Assembly: GCF_003367475.1 (NCBI RefSeq)
Contig: NZ_QRHA01000001.1
Location: forward strand, 372,001 to 436,000
DNA: 64,000 bases
Direction of reading: 5' to 3'
Source: Alteromonas aestuariivivens
GTDB taxonomy: Bacteria; Pseudomonadota; Gammaproteobacteria; Enterobacterales; Alteromonadaceae
Within the stretch, counting starts at the first letter, position 1, and the number at the start of each line of letters is the position of its first letter. The notes beneath the pieces are model-generated. The model was not told where the DNA came from and searched no databases. It saw only the letters and a list, made by a program, of their open reading frames with translations. Positions 28,427-37,332 of the stretch are shown here, piece after piece. The position numbers and the translations under genes were made by a program.

Positions 28427-29586
28427 AAAAGGTACTGGTGTTAACCGAGAACTTTCCACCCATTGAAGGCGGAAGCGGGCGCTGGTTCTGGGAGTTGTAT
28501 TCCCGATTACCCCGGGAGCAGGTGCTGATAGTTGCTCATAGTGAGGACGGGGCGAGCAAATTCGACCAATCACACAATCTCAATATAATCAGAATGCCGC
28601 TTCGTTGCCCTGAGTGGGGACTGAAAAGCCTTACTGGTCTGAAATTTTATTTTCAAACCATTAGGCAGCTGCGCAGCATCATAAAGCAGAATGGGATTAC
28701 CGAAATCCACTGTGGGCGGGTAATTCATGAGGGCGTAACCGCCTGGTTACTGAATCTGGTTTTTGGCATTCCGTACCGCTGTTTTGTGCACGGAGAAGAT
28801 GTGGAGTGTGCTGCAAGCAGCCGGGAGCAGGCTTGGTTGGTCAGGCAGGTATGCAAGCGGGCCCGCAATCTTATCTGCAACAGTCAGAATTCCGCCGGAC
28901 TGGTTGAATCACTGGGGTTTGGAAACGCTGGGCAATGTGCTGTGCTGAACCCAGGTGTGGATACCAACCAGTTTTTGCCAGCTGCGCCAGATTTGGATTT
29001 TCGCGCACAGATGGGCTGGACAGACAAGACTGTGCTGTTAACCGTAGGGCGGTTACAACAACGAAAAGGGCAGGACTATCTGATTGAGGCAATGCCTGCT
29101 CTGCTCAAACGTAAGCCTGATTTGTTTTATGCCATCGTCGGCAGAGGGGAGCAGCATCAAAATCTGCTGGGCAAAATTCAGCAACTCGGGCTTGAGTCAA
29201 AGGTTGTTGTGTATACCAACCTCGACGATTTGCAACTCGTGAAGTGCTATCAGCAATGCGATCTGTTTGTCCTGCCCAACCGAACCATCGGGGGGGATAT
29301 TGAAGGTTTTGGCATGGTGCTGGTTGAAGCCCAGGCTTGTGGGAAACCCGTTGTGGCGGGTAATTCCGGAGGTACGGCCGAGGCGCTGGCTGACAGTGAA
29401 ACTGGCAGCATTATCGATGCCGCGACGGTTGCCAGTATTGAAAAGGGTATCGGCGAGGTCCTGGAATCTTTGCCTGTCATGGACGCATCACGGCAAAGAC
29501 AATTGCACGATAAAACGGCCATAAAGTTTGGCTGGAAGGGCCATGTGAAAAAATTCTCTCGTCTGGTTAATTGGGACGCGGATTGA
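28423..29586 (+). CDS. GT4-family glycosyltransferase
   Basis: 387 aa from ATG 28423, which overlaps the preceding stop (ATGA). It is a GT-B fold retaining glycosyltransferase: the N-terminal glycine-rich start PPIEGGSGRWFWEL, the middle LLTVGRLQQRKGQDYLIEAM, and the donor-site EGFGMVLVEAQACGKPVVAGNSGGTAEAL are all classical. The acceptor sugar is not predictable. It belongs to the right-facing operon with exosortase A. Confidence 0.9.
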   Translation: MKKVLVLTENFPPIEGGSGRWFWELYSRLPREQVLIVAHSEDGASKFDQSHNLNIIRMPLRCPEWGLKSLTGLKFYFQTIRQLRSIIKQNGITEIHCGRVIHEGVTAWLLNLVFGIPYRCFVHGEDVECAASSREQAWLVRQVCKRARNLICNSQNSAGLVESLGFGNAGQCAVLNPGVDTNQFLPAAPDLDFRAQMGWTDKTVLLTVGRLQQRKGQDYLIEAMPALLKRKPDLFYAIVGRGEQHQNLLGKIQQLGLESKVVVYTNLDDLQLVKCYQQCDLFVLPNRTIGGDIEGFGMVLVEAQACGKPVVAGNSGGTAEALADSETGSIIDAATVASIEKGIGEVLESLPVMDASRQRQLHDKTAIKFGWKGHVKKFSRLVNWDAD

Positions 29587-29632
29587 AAACGGTGCGTAGG
29601 CCAGTAGCGGGTGAAGGTGTAGGTGGTATGAA

Positions 29633-30454
29633 ATGAAACGGTTGTTTTCGATAGTTCTGATCGCAGTGGCAGTGATGTTGTTCGCCATCAATCTTTACGG
29701 CCTGCGAAAATCCCTCAATCCTGACGCAATATCAGCTGAGAACCTAAGATTTGGCGCGCAAGATGTTTCAATTACACCTGATCAGTTGCTGCTTGAAACG
29801 ATAAAGCGAGCCGATGAATCTCCTCAGGTGTATGTGTCGAGACTCACACAGGCCATCTCAGGTGGGCTGGCGCATATTCACTGGGAGAGTTATGAACCGG
29901 GCCGGTTTAATCAGAGGGTGCCTGTGTGGGAAAACTATTTGTTGTACGCCATGGGCCTATGGTCAGGGATCCCTGAATACCAGCGATATCACTTTAGTTC
30001 GCCAGAGAAGTCGATTGAGCGTGGTATTGGCATTTGCGGGGATGCGTCCATGCTGATGTCCCAACTGCTCGACAGAAACCAGATTGCAAACAAAATCATT
30101 ACCGTGCCGGGGCATGTGATGGTGGAAGTGGATTACGGTGATCGCAAACAGTTGCTCGACCCGGATTTTGGCATTGTGTTGCAGCATGACCTGGCGTTCT
30201 ATCAGGCAAATCCCAAAATACTCGAACAGGAATACAACCAGGCTGGTTATACCGCAAACGGTGAAGATGTGGTGGTAAACGGCATGTCTGCCAAGGCCGG
30301 ATACTGGAATGGAGTTCGCCACTTCATTACAAAAAAATATTATTTTGAGAAAATATCTTACTGGGCAATTTGGCTGATCCCGGTTTTCCTGATGTTATCG
30401 GGAGTGTTTCTTTTGCGCCGAAACTCAGCCAATTTCAGTTCGGGTGACTGCTAG
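29633..30454 (+). CDS. Transglutaminase-like membrane-anchored protein
   Basis: 273 aa with an N-terminal TM (about 5-25) and a C-terminal TM (about 240-262), so the middle faces the periplasm. The core shows a papain/transglutaminase-type triad: Cys in RGIGICGDASML, His in VPGHVMVEV and Asp in LLDPDFG. It may be a protease, amidase or acyltransferase acting on cell-surface material. The next gene starts 1 bp after its stop. Family membership is inferred from the motifs only. Confidence 0.7.
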   Translation: MKRLFSIVLIAVAVMLFAINLYGLRKSLNPDAISAENLRFGAQDVSITPDQLLLETIKRADESPQVYVSRLTQAISGGLAHIHWESYEPGRFNQRVPVWENYLLYAMGLWSGIPEYQRYHFSSPEKSIERGIGICGDASMLMSQLLDRNQIANKIITVPGHVMVEVDYGDRKQLLDPDFGIVLQHDLAFYQANPKILEQEYNQAGYTANGEDVVVNGMSAKAGYWNGVRHFITKKYYFEKISYWAIWLIPVFLMLSGVFLLRRNSANFSSGDC

Positions 30455-30455
30455 G

Positions 30456-31712
30456 ATGCTGAGCCGTATTGCCGGTTTTTTTGCAATTGTGGGGCTGCTG
30501 TCAACGGTGGTCGGCGTGACCGCATTCTTTGCAAGCGACATAACCCTTTATCAGATAGTTTCGAAATTGACCGAGCGGGGCGTCTTGGAGCCGCCTCCTG
30601 TTCAGCGGCAAACCGAGGTGGCCACTTCGGTCAGAAAAACCTTCTTTGAACCCAGAATTGAAGTGCCCCAGTCCTACCGGCGGATTAACGTGAATAATGC
30701 TGATGAGTTGCTTGGCGCCCTTAAACAAGCGGCACTGAGCAATGGAAATGCCGCCATTTTGCTGGCTTCAGGGGTATATGAGTTACAAAAAACGGTGTAC
30801 GTTCAGCACGACAACATTATGGTGATGTCGGAAACCGGCGACCCTTATGACGTTGTGATTAAAGGTGGCAGCGGAAATTTGTTTCGTGTTGCGGCGAATC
30901 ATTTTTATCTCGACGGGGTGACCCTGGCTGAGGCAAGAAACCATTTAATTCAAATCGCCGGTGAGTCAAACGCAAGTTACCCCATCATCAACAATTGCAT
31001 ATTGCAGGATGCCTACGAGCAGTTTATTAAAGTCAGCTACAACAAACACACCCCGGAAAATACTTCTGTTGGCGGCGTTGTTAAAAACAGTATCTTCCAG
31101 TTTACCCGCGGGGTAGCGCAGAACTATTACACCGGCGGCATTGACGCACTGGGTGCAGAAGGCTGGCTGGTAGAGAAGAACGTATTTCGGGATATTGCCA
31201 GCCCGAGCGGTCATATCGCTCAGCATGCAGTGCATTTTTGGGTGAATTCCGCCCATAACCGAGTTATCGGCAATTTGTTTGTGGACGTCGACAGGGCCAT
31301 CGGTTTCGGTATGCCGCTGCCGCAGAACAGTGCGGTACTCAAGTATTCCCACCACGGTGGAGAAATAGCGGAGAACGTCATTTATCACTCCGACAACGGC
31401 GACCCTTTCGGCGATACGGCAATTATTCTTGAATCGGCCAGTGACGCCAGTGTGCACAATAATATTGTGTTTATGGAGCACTGGTACCCAAATGCCATCG
31501 AATACCGGTTTGAAACTTCGGTGGGCCTGCGAATTTTTGCCAATCGTGTCAATAAATCCATTGCCGCAAGAACAGGGGCTAAGGCCACACTGGCTGAAAA
31601 CTCAGAGCGATTGTCACAGCAAGGCTTCCTTGCCGAATTCAACGCCATTATGGACAGGCTTGGCATTGAAACCTTGCACGAATCCATTGTGCAGTCCGCC
31701 GTAGCGGAATGA
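30456..31712 (+). CDS. Right-handed parallel beta-helix protein, secreted or anchored
   Basis: 418 aa from ATG 30456. An N-terminal hydrophobic segment (about 5-25) could be a signal anchor. The rest has repeated short beta-coil patterns (NHFYLDGVTLAEARNHLIQI, IINNCILQDAY, NRVIGNLFVDVDRAIGF, SVHNNIVFMEH), the pattern of pectate-lyase or epimerase-type beta-helices. It could be a polysaccharide lyase, epimerase or binding protein for the exported glycan; no catalytic residues can be assigned with confidence. It ends the right-facing operon. Confidence 0.75.
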   Translation: MLSRIAGFFAIVGLLSTVVGVTAFFASDITLYQIVSKLTERGVLEPPPVQRQTEVATSVRKTFFEPRIEVPQSYRRINVNNADELLGALKQAALSNGNAAILLASGVYELQKTVYVQHDNIMVMSETGDPYDVVIKGGSGNLFRVAANHFYLDGVTLAEARNHLIQIAGESNASYPIINNCILQDAYEQFIKVSYNKHTPENTSVGGVVKNSIFQFTRGVAQNYYTGGIDALGAEGWLVEKNVFRDIASPSGHIAQHAVHFWVNSAHNRVIGNLFVDVDRAIGFGMPLPQNSAVLKYSHHGGEIAENVIYHSDNGDPFGDTAIILESASDASVHNNIVFMEHWYPNAIEYRFETSVGLRIFANRVNKSIAARTGAKATLAENSERLSQQGFLAEFNAIMDRLGIETLHESIVQSAVAE

Positions 31713-31774
31713 GCACAGTTACACTTCCAAACCTGTGTTGTGCTGCCGCAGTGAATTAGACATCTGGAAAACGG

Positions 31775-32620
31775 CTATTTGTATGGGTTACCAAATACTA
31801 AACGTTGACTATACCAGGCCAATTTTGCCAGCCAGGGGTTATCCGCTTCCAAATTGAATGTTTTTGCCACAGAGTTATAAAGCGCGGTTATTTTATGGTG
31901 CTGGAATTGCTCATCGCGGACCTCTCCGCTAACCCGCACTCTGGATGCCCGTTGGGAAAAGCACGTCACTTTTTCGTTTCTCAGCGCGTATTTCAGAAAC
32001 ATCTCGCTGTGAAGTGGTGTGTGGTTATGGCGGCAGTAGTCTAAAACCTGAGTAAATCGGTTGCCGTAGGCCTGGATAGCCGAATGGCCGTTCGCGACAG
32101 CAAATCGGTCGTTAACGCCTTTCCAGTGTTGCCAGTTAGGTAACTGAATCATCGGTGACTTTGATTTCAGTGCTTTAGCGATAAGGGGGCTGAGTGAATC
32201 GTGATAGCGCAAATCCGGGCGGGCAAAAATCACCACATCCGGTTGCCATTTCATCGCCAGATTGGTGACGCAGTGTAAAGACCAGAGTTGGTGGAAAAGG
32301 TTTTGTAATGACTGATACTTATCGTCGTACAGGTCACCAAAGCGGCAGATTTCCTCGAATTTGGGATTGGATAGAATATTTTTTGGCGGTTCGAGTAACA
32401 CTCTGTCTGCGTTCAGAAGCTGGTATTCGTCTCGGTTCAGACCGGATTTTTCGCCACTTCTTGGGTTGTCTATGTAAGCCTGATCGAAAAAATGCGCAAA
32501 GGTTCCTGAATTGCCAAGCCGGGATGCGTGCTCAAGAATATTCTCTTTTATGCTGGCAATGGTATGAGACAGCGACCGGGTAATACCAAAAAAGCACACT
32601 GCGATTTTTTTATCCGACAC
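31775..32620 (-). CDS. Unrecognised cluster protein, possibly glycosyltransferase-related
   Basis: 281 aa if it starts at GTG 32620; an in-frame TTG at 32650 would add ten residues. It overlaps the preceding GT2 gene by 11 bp. The opening SDKKIAVCFFGITRSLSHTI and the internal WQPDVVIFARPDLRYHD look like a nucleotide-sugar or Rossmann-type fold, but I cannot name a family. No signal peptide or TM. Last gene of the long left-facing operon; likely modifies or transfers a sugar, by context only. Confidence 0.55.
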   Translation of the reverse strand: MSDKKIAVCFFGITRSLSHTIASIKENILEHASRLGNSGTFAHFFDQAYIDNPRSGEKSGLNRDEYQLLNADRVLLEPPKNILSNPKFEEICRFGDLYDDKYQSLQNLFHQLWSLHCVTNLAMKWQPDVVIFARPDLRYHDSLSPLIAKALKSKSPMIQLPNWQHWKGVNDRFAVANGHSAIQAYGNRFTQVLDYCRHNHTPLHSEMFLKYALRNEKVTCFSQRASRVRVSGEVRDEQFQHHKITALYNSVAKTFNLEADNPWLAKLAWYSQRLVFGNPYK

Positions 32621-33575
32621 TGACGACGTTTCTCCACAATGCCCGCACAAAATGAAGGTGGCTTTTCCAGCTCAACTCCGCTTTTTTGCTGCTTTTATAG
32701 AAGTTGATGAAGCTTTTGCGGTCTTCCTGGTAATACAGCTGCAAGGCAATCTGCCGTGTGTGACTGGCGATTTCCGCTTTTGTTTTGTCGTACTGTTGCT
32801 GAGATAGCTTTGTGTTGCTCAGGATATCTTCAAGAATGAACCGCCCACCCCGTAAATTGGACACAAAGGAATGCGACATGTTATCACCCTGTCTCCCCAA
32901 TGTGACCAGCGTACGGTCGACAAAATAAGCCTGCCTGGTGAGGGCGGAGCGCCTTATGATATGGCTGTCTTCAGACGTCAGCACCGTATTGCGCTCAATA
33001 TTATTGATGCCTTCGGAGATACCGCCAATCTTACGGTAGTGCTCTGCGGTTAATGCCTGACAGGACGTAAATATGGGCTGATAATCAAGCAACGCCAGGT
33101 AGAGGTCATCAAAGTGGTATACTGAATCGCTTACTAGATTGCTGTTGTCTGCCAGCCACTGTTGTACGAGATCTTTACTGGTGTCGATTCGCGGCCGACC
33201 TTCACCAGTTACAATGTAATTGGTAAATACATACTCTGCCTGTTGGTGTTCGAAAACGTCTAACAGAGTCTGCAGGTAATCCTGGTGCCATAGATCATCG
33301 CTGTCGCAAAAAGCCAGGTACTGCCCCTTGGCATGCTCACAGGCAATCCTTCTGGATTGGGTTTGGCGGGAGTTAGCTTTGGCAATAACCCGCAACCGCT
33401 TGTCTTTGATGGAGTCCAGAATCTCAAGAGTATTATCTGTGCTGCCGTCGTCAACCACAATCAACTCGAAGTCGCTGTAGCTTTGATTGAAAATCGCACT
33501 GGTGACAGATTCGATTAGTGATGCCCGATTGTATGCGGGCATGATGATACTGAAAACGGGCTTAGGGTCAGGCAT
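32610..33575 (-). CDS. GT2-family glycosyltransferase
   Basis: 321 aa from ATG 33575, chosen because the GT-A domain starts there (VFSIIMPAYNRASLIESV); an upstream in-frame extension lies inside the neighbouring gene. The motifs are IVVDDGSTDNT and the DxD-type YLAFCDSDDLW. An inverting transferase using an NDP-sugar, likely adding one sugar of the repeat unit. It overlaps the upstream GT4 gene by 8 bp. Confidence 0.9.
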   Translation of the reverse strand: MPDPKPVFSIIMPAYNRASLIESVTSAIFNQSYSDFELIVVDDGSTDNTLEILDSIKDKRLRVIAKANSRQTQSRRIACEHAKGQYLAFCDSDDLWHQDYLQTLLDVFEHQQAEYVFTNYIVTGEGRPRIDTSKDLVQQWLADNSNLVSDSVYHFDDLYLALLDYQPIFTSCQALTAEHYRKIGGISEGINNIERNTVLTSEDSHIIRRSALTRQAYFVDRTLVTLGRQGDNMSHSFVSNLRGGRFILEDILSNTKLSQQQYDKTKAEIASHTRQIALQLYYQEDRKSFINFYKSSKKAELSWKSHLHFVRALWRNVVSVG

Positions 33576-34686
33576 CGTGGCATATTCCTGCTGGTACAAG
33601 TGTGGATTCATACAGATTAAGGATCTGTTTGATAAACAGCGACTGATCAAAATTCTCAACTACTCTTTCGCGGGCATTTTGTGCAATGTTTGCACGCAGG
33701 GCAGGTTGTTCGATAAGGGTAATGACGCCCTCGGCCAACTCTGCGGGCGAATGAGGCGGAACCAGTATTCCAGTGTGCTTATTCAGTGCCTCCGGAATGC
33801 CATTAACGTTGGTGGTGACAATGGCTTTGGCGCAGGCCATGGCTTCTAGAATGGTAATGGGAAAGGCCTCTTCATGGGAAGCGCACACAATAATGTCCTG
33901 ATCCGCCAACAGCGACCTCACATCACTTACTTGGCCATGAAAAACAACATACTGGTCAATGTTGAGTTTTATCGCCATTGCTTTGAGCAGTGGTTCACGG
34001 GGTTGTTCCAGAATGTCACCGCCAATGATATGAAAGCGCACCTGCAACCCCTTTTGGACAATTATTCGGGCCATATTGAGAAAGTCCTCATGGCCTTTGC
34101 GTTTTTGCAGGTTGCCAATAATACCAACGTTTAGCGGTTGGTCTTCGCTACGGGGTTTGCCCGGCGAAAAATCCTCGGTGTTGATGCCGTTATGTATCAC
34201 CGTGTGCCTTGCCGCCGGAACCAATTGGGACAGAAACGGGCTAAGGTTGCTTTTGAGCTCTTCACTGCAGTATATGAAACTGGCAACCGGGGATGTGCGG
34301 TCAAAGGCCCATTTCATAAAGCCTTTGTCGTAGGGAAAATGCACGTGGCAAACCATGGGAATTTTCAGCAGTTTACAAATGGGTTGCAGACTTCTGAAAG
34401 CCAGAAGGTCACCGGTATGCACAATTTCTGGTGAATATTTGCGTATCAGCCGCGCATATTGGGCGAACTGCCGTAACGTGCGGACAGGATGTAAAATTTC
34501 TGCCTGGCCGCAGCTAACGGGTTCAAAAACGGCCCCGGACTGCTGCGCTTTGAGTCCCAGTTCACCACCATCAGGAGCCAGCATGATGCAACGATAGTGA
34601 GTTTTCACGCCCTCCATAACAGAGAGGGTGACACGTTCTGCACCACCAATAACATTGACACTGTGAGCGAAGAATACGTTTTTCAT
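33568..34686 (-). CDS. GT4-family glycosyltransferase
   Basis: 372 aa from ATG 34686. GT-B fold: N-terminal HSVNVIGGAERVTLSVMEG, the middle GIIGNLQKRKGHEDFLNMA, and the C-terminal EEAFPITILEAMACAKAIVTTNVNGIPEAL with the EX7E motif of retaining GT4 enzymes. Specificity unknown. About 100 bp separate it from the flippase gene upstream. Confidence 0.9.
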   Translation of the reverse strand: MKNVFFAHSVNVIGGAERVTLSVMEGVKTHYRCIMLAPDGGELGLKAQQSGAVFEPVSCGQAEILHPVRTLRQFAQYARLIRKYSPEIVHTGDLLAFRSLQPICKLLKIPMVCHVHFPYDKGFMKWAFDRTSPVASFIYCSEELKSNLSPFLSQLVPAARHTVIHNGINTEDFSPGKPRSEDQPLNVGIIGNLQKRKGHEDFLNMARIIVQKGLQVRFHIIGGDILEQPREPLLKAMAIKLNIDQYVVFHGQVSDVRSLLADQDIIVCASHEEAFPITILEAMACAKAIVTTNVNGIPEALNKHTGILVPPHSPAELAEGVITLIEQPALRANIAQNARERVVENFDQSLFIKQILNLYESTLVPAGICHDA

Positions 34687-34786
34687 CAAACCGCCAACTA
34701 CCTTATGTATCTGTTAGAACGGCCCCTTTTTGCGGGAGCGTTTTATTCTGTAACCAAACCTGTCTTTATGCAGCGGCGGGCATTGT

Positions 34787-36310
34787 TCAACCCTGTTGTT
34801 TACCCGCTTGTATCCTGTTATCACTGAACCTCTTGTTGCTTGCCTTGTTACCCAGAGCACCTGCTATTTTTTGCGCATAGTTATACAGGGTTGAAAATTC
34901 ACCAATGTGTTTTTTCAGCATCAGAACATAGGTTATCGAAAACAGACCGTATGCCAGCGCGTAGGCCCCACCATGCAGGATTAGTTCTATAATCACCGGT
35001 GAATCCGGCATGTCGGGCAGCAAAGCCATGAACTCCAGGCTGAACAGGGCGGATAAAATCAGTGGAATAAACAGCAGCAGCATGCGAAACAGGTTGCGAG
35101 GCCCGGTGTAAGCGCTGACTGTTACAATCAATAAACTGAAACTGAACACATTTTCCAGCGAAACTCGGATGCCGGTAAACAGAACCAGGTTGTCCAGCCC
35201 GGCGAGATACAAGGTGGAATAAATGCCAGTAAAGGCAAAGATTTCATAAATGAATATGTACTTGGTATGACCGTATATGATCATCAGCCTGTTGGCCTGA
35301 TGGAAGGCAACAAAAGCCGGAATGAGCAAGGAAAACAGTGAGAACAGATAGGCATATTCTACCCACTGGTTACCAAGTAACAATTCCACCAGCGGTTCGC
35401 TTTTGGTGTAGCAGAAAACGGCAACCGGAATGGCAATTAGCAATGCGGTGAAGGTAGAAACATTCAGGCTGGTTCTGAAATGTTCGGCTGAATCTTTAAT
35501 GGACGACAACTGCCGGAGAAGGGGTTCAGTGGCCGGGCCAAGCACCAGGATATTGGGCAGGAAGGCAATGTATTTCATTACATTGTACTGCCCCAGCTGG
35601 TTTTGCGAAAAGCCGGACGCAACCAGGAATGTATCCAGTTGAGTACGTCCGTATCCAAGAGAGGCCTGGGCTATTAACCAGATCGAGAAGCCAAATTGTT
35701 CCCGCATATTTGTCAGGCAGAATCTTGGCCGGTGGGAGTGAACAAAATAGCTGCCTGTGACCTTGGTCAGAATGGAAATAAACTGCCCGATGACCAGTGC
35801 CCAGTAGCTTTCGAAAATCAACGCAATTGATATGGCACTGGCGACCGCGAGAACCTTACCGCACAGGTTGTTGATCACAATGGGCAGCAAGTGCTGCTCT
35901 CTGCGCAACAGGTTAAGGCCTGGATTTTCCAACCCGCTGACCACGGTGGTAAATGCATAAAAATACAGAATTTGTGTCAGGCGTACATCGCCAAAATAGT
36001 CGGCGACATGGGGGGCCGATACTACCGTTACCGCAGCGATTAACGCTTTGAGGGCCAGGTTGATGGTCCAGCTGGTGTTGAGCATGTCGTCATTAATGTC
36101 ATTGGCCCGCAGCAGATAGTGCTGGCCACCGGTCTGCCCCAGTATGGATACAAAACCAAAGAATATCGTGGCCATGGCAACCAGACCAAAATCCTCGGGC
36201 ACCAGCACCCTGGCCAGTACGAGGGTACTTATCAGGCCCACAGATTTTTCGATGAACGACTGGGCGACGGACAAAATACTGGCCAGCAGACCTTTCTTCA
36301 ATTGCGGCAC
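34787..36310 (-). CDS. Polysaccharide flippase (Wzx/MOP superfamily)
   Basis: 507 aa integral membrane protein with about twelve TM helices and the typical MOP opening (GLISTLVLARVLVPEDFGLVAMATIF). It moves the lipid-linked repeat unit across the inner membrane. The start is GTG 36310, with AAGG about 14 bases upstream; the next Met is residue 47, which would remove the first helix. Confidence 0.9.
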   Translation of the reverse strand: MPQLKKGLLASILSVAQSFIEKSVGLISTLVLARVLVPEDFGLVAMATIFFGFVSILGQTGGQHYLLRANDINDDMLNTSWTINLALKALIAAVTVVSAPHVADYFGDVRLTQILYFYAFTTVVSGLENPGLNLLRREQHLLPIVINNLCGKVLAVASAISIALIFESYWALVIGQFISILTKVTGSYFVHSHRPRFCLTNMREQFGFSIWLIAQASLGYGRTQLDTFLVASGFSQNQLGQYNVMKYIAFLPNILVLGPATEPLLRQLSSIKDSAEHFRTSLNVSTFTALLIAIPVAVFCYTKSEPLVELLLGNQWVEYAYLFSLFSLLIPAFVAFHQANRLMIIYGHTKYIFIYEIFAFTGIYSTLYLAGLDNLVLFTGIRVSLENVFSFSLLIVTVSAYTGPRNLFRMLLLFIPLILSALFSLEFMALLPDMPDSPVIIELILHGGAYALAYGLFSITYVLMLKKHIGEFSTLYNYAQKIAGALGNKASNKRFSDNRIQAGKQQG

Positions 36311-36373
36311 AAAAATATCTACCTTGAAACTAACTCTGTTATTTGATTGTTGAGGTACTCAGGTCTGAGTACC

Positions 36374-37282
36374 TCAACGGTTTTGTGCTGACGCACTCTT
36401 TAATACCCCGGTATTTGGCCTGGCTTTTTTGAGGAGCTTCGCAAGGCGCTTTCTGACCAGGTACCGTTTTACTTTGCCTAGGTGTGCGGTGTCGGAAACG
36501 AAATTTTGCTCAATTTTACAATTGATTTCATACATATCCGCGGGCCAATCCTGAACACTCAATTGCTCCAGGTAGATTTCCTGAATTTTGCCCAGTTCAT
36601 ACCGTGCAATCCGGTTGATATACAGGTTAATGTCGCTGAGTTTGAAGACCGAGAGGCTGTCGAATTCGTAGCCAACGTTATTTTTGTAAGTCACCCGGTT
36701 GGGCAGATTGTAATTAAAGAATTTCAGGTCCGTATTCACCGCTTTGGTCAGAAAGGAATCAATCCAGTTCAGACCTATGGGCAGTCTGAAGCTGTCTTCC
36801 CTCACTCTTTCAAGAAACTGGCGTTTCAAGCCATACAGGTTTCCGAAAAAGCAGGAGCGCTCAACGATGAGCTCGCGGTAGAAATCGAGATTTCTGCCGG
36901 AAAGTGGCATGCCTGCAACAGCAACGGTTTCATCCGGTGTTTGCAACAGGGTCTGTGCAAGTTGTGTAAAGCTGTTTTGTGAAAAGCAGACGTCTGCGTC
37001 AACAAAAAAATGCACATCTGCGTCATCTGCCAGGTTATGTGTGTAGTGGTTCCAGGCATTGCACTTGTCACCCAGTTCCAGGTCGACGATTCGCAGTTTT
37101 TCAAGCCCCTGCTTTTGTTTAAGCTCATTGAGAACCGTAACGGTATTGTCACTGCAACCATTCGCAATAACGGTCAGGTAACCCAGAGAGGCGTCAACAT
37201 TGGCAAAGACGCTCGATACTGAACGCGCGATGTTTTTTTCTTCGTTGTAGGCGAACATGGTTATATTGTATTTGCCGACCAT
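36374..37282 (-). CDS. GT2-like glycosyltransferase
   Basis: 302 aa from ATG 37282, with GGAG six bases upstream; a TTG at 37300 is a weaker alternative. The N-terminal KYNITMFAYNEEKNIARSVSSV and the DxD in VHFFVDADVCFS mark a GT-A enzyme. The C-terminal third is charged and helical (VKRYLVRKRLAKLLKKARP), suggesting peripheral membrane contact. It lies between the O-ligase and flippase genes. Confidence 0.82.
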   Translation of the reverse strand: MVGKYNITMFAYNEEKNIARSVSSVFANVDASLGYLTVIANGCSDNTVTVLNELKQKQGLEKLRIVDLELGDKCNAWNHYTHNLADDADVHFFVDADVCFSQNSFTQLAQTLLQTPDETVAVAGMPLSGRNLDFYRELIVERSCFFGNLYGLKRQFLERVREDSFRLPIGLNWIDSFLTKAVNTDLKFFNYNLPNRVTYKNNVGYEFDSLSVFKLSDINLYINRIARYELGKIQEIYLEQLSVQDWPADMYEINCKIEQNFVSDTAHLGKVKRYLVRKRLAKLLKKARPNTGVLKSASAQNR

Positions 37283-37332
37283 AGGCCTCTCCGTTCCCAA
37301 AGGTTAATTCCAAGCGTGGTTTGCATGCTCAT

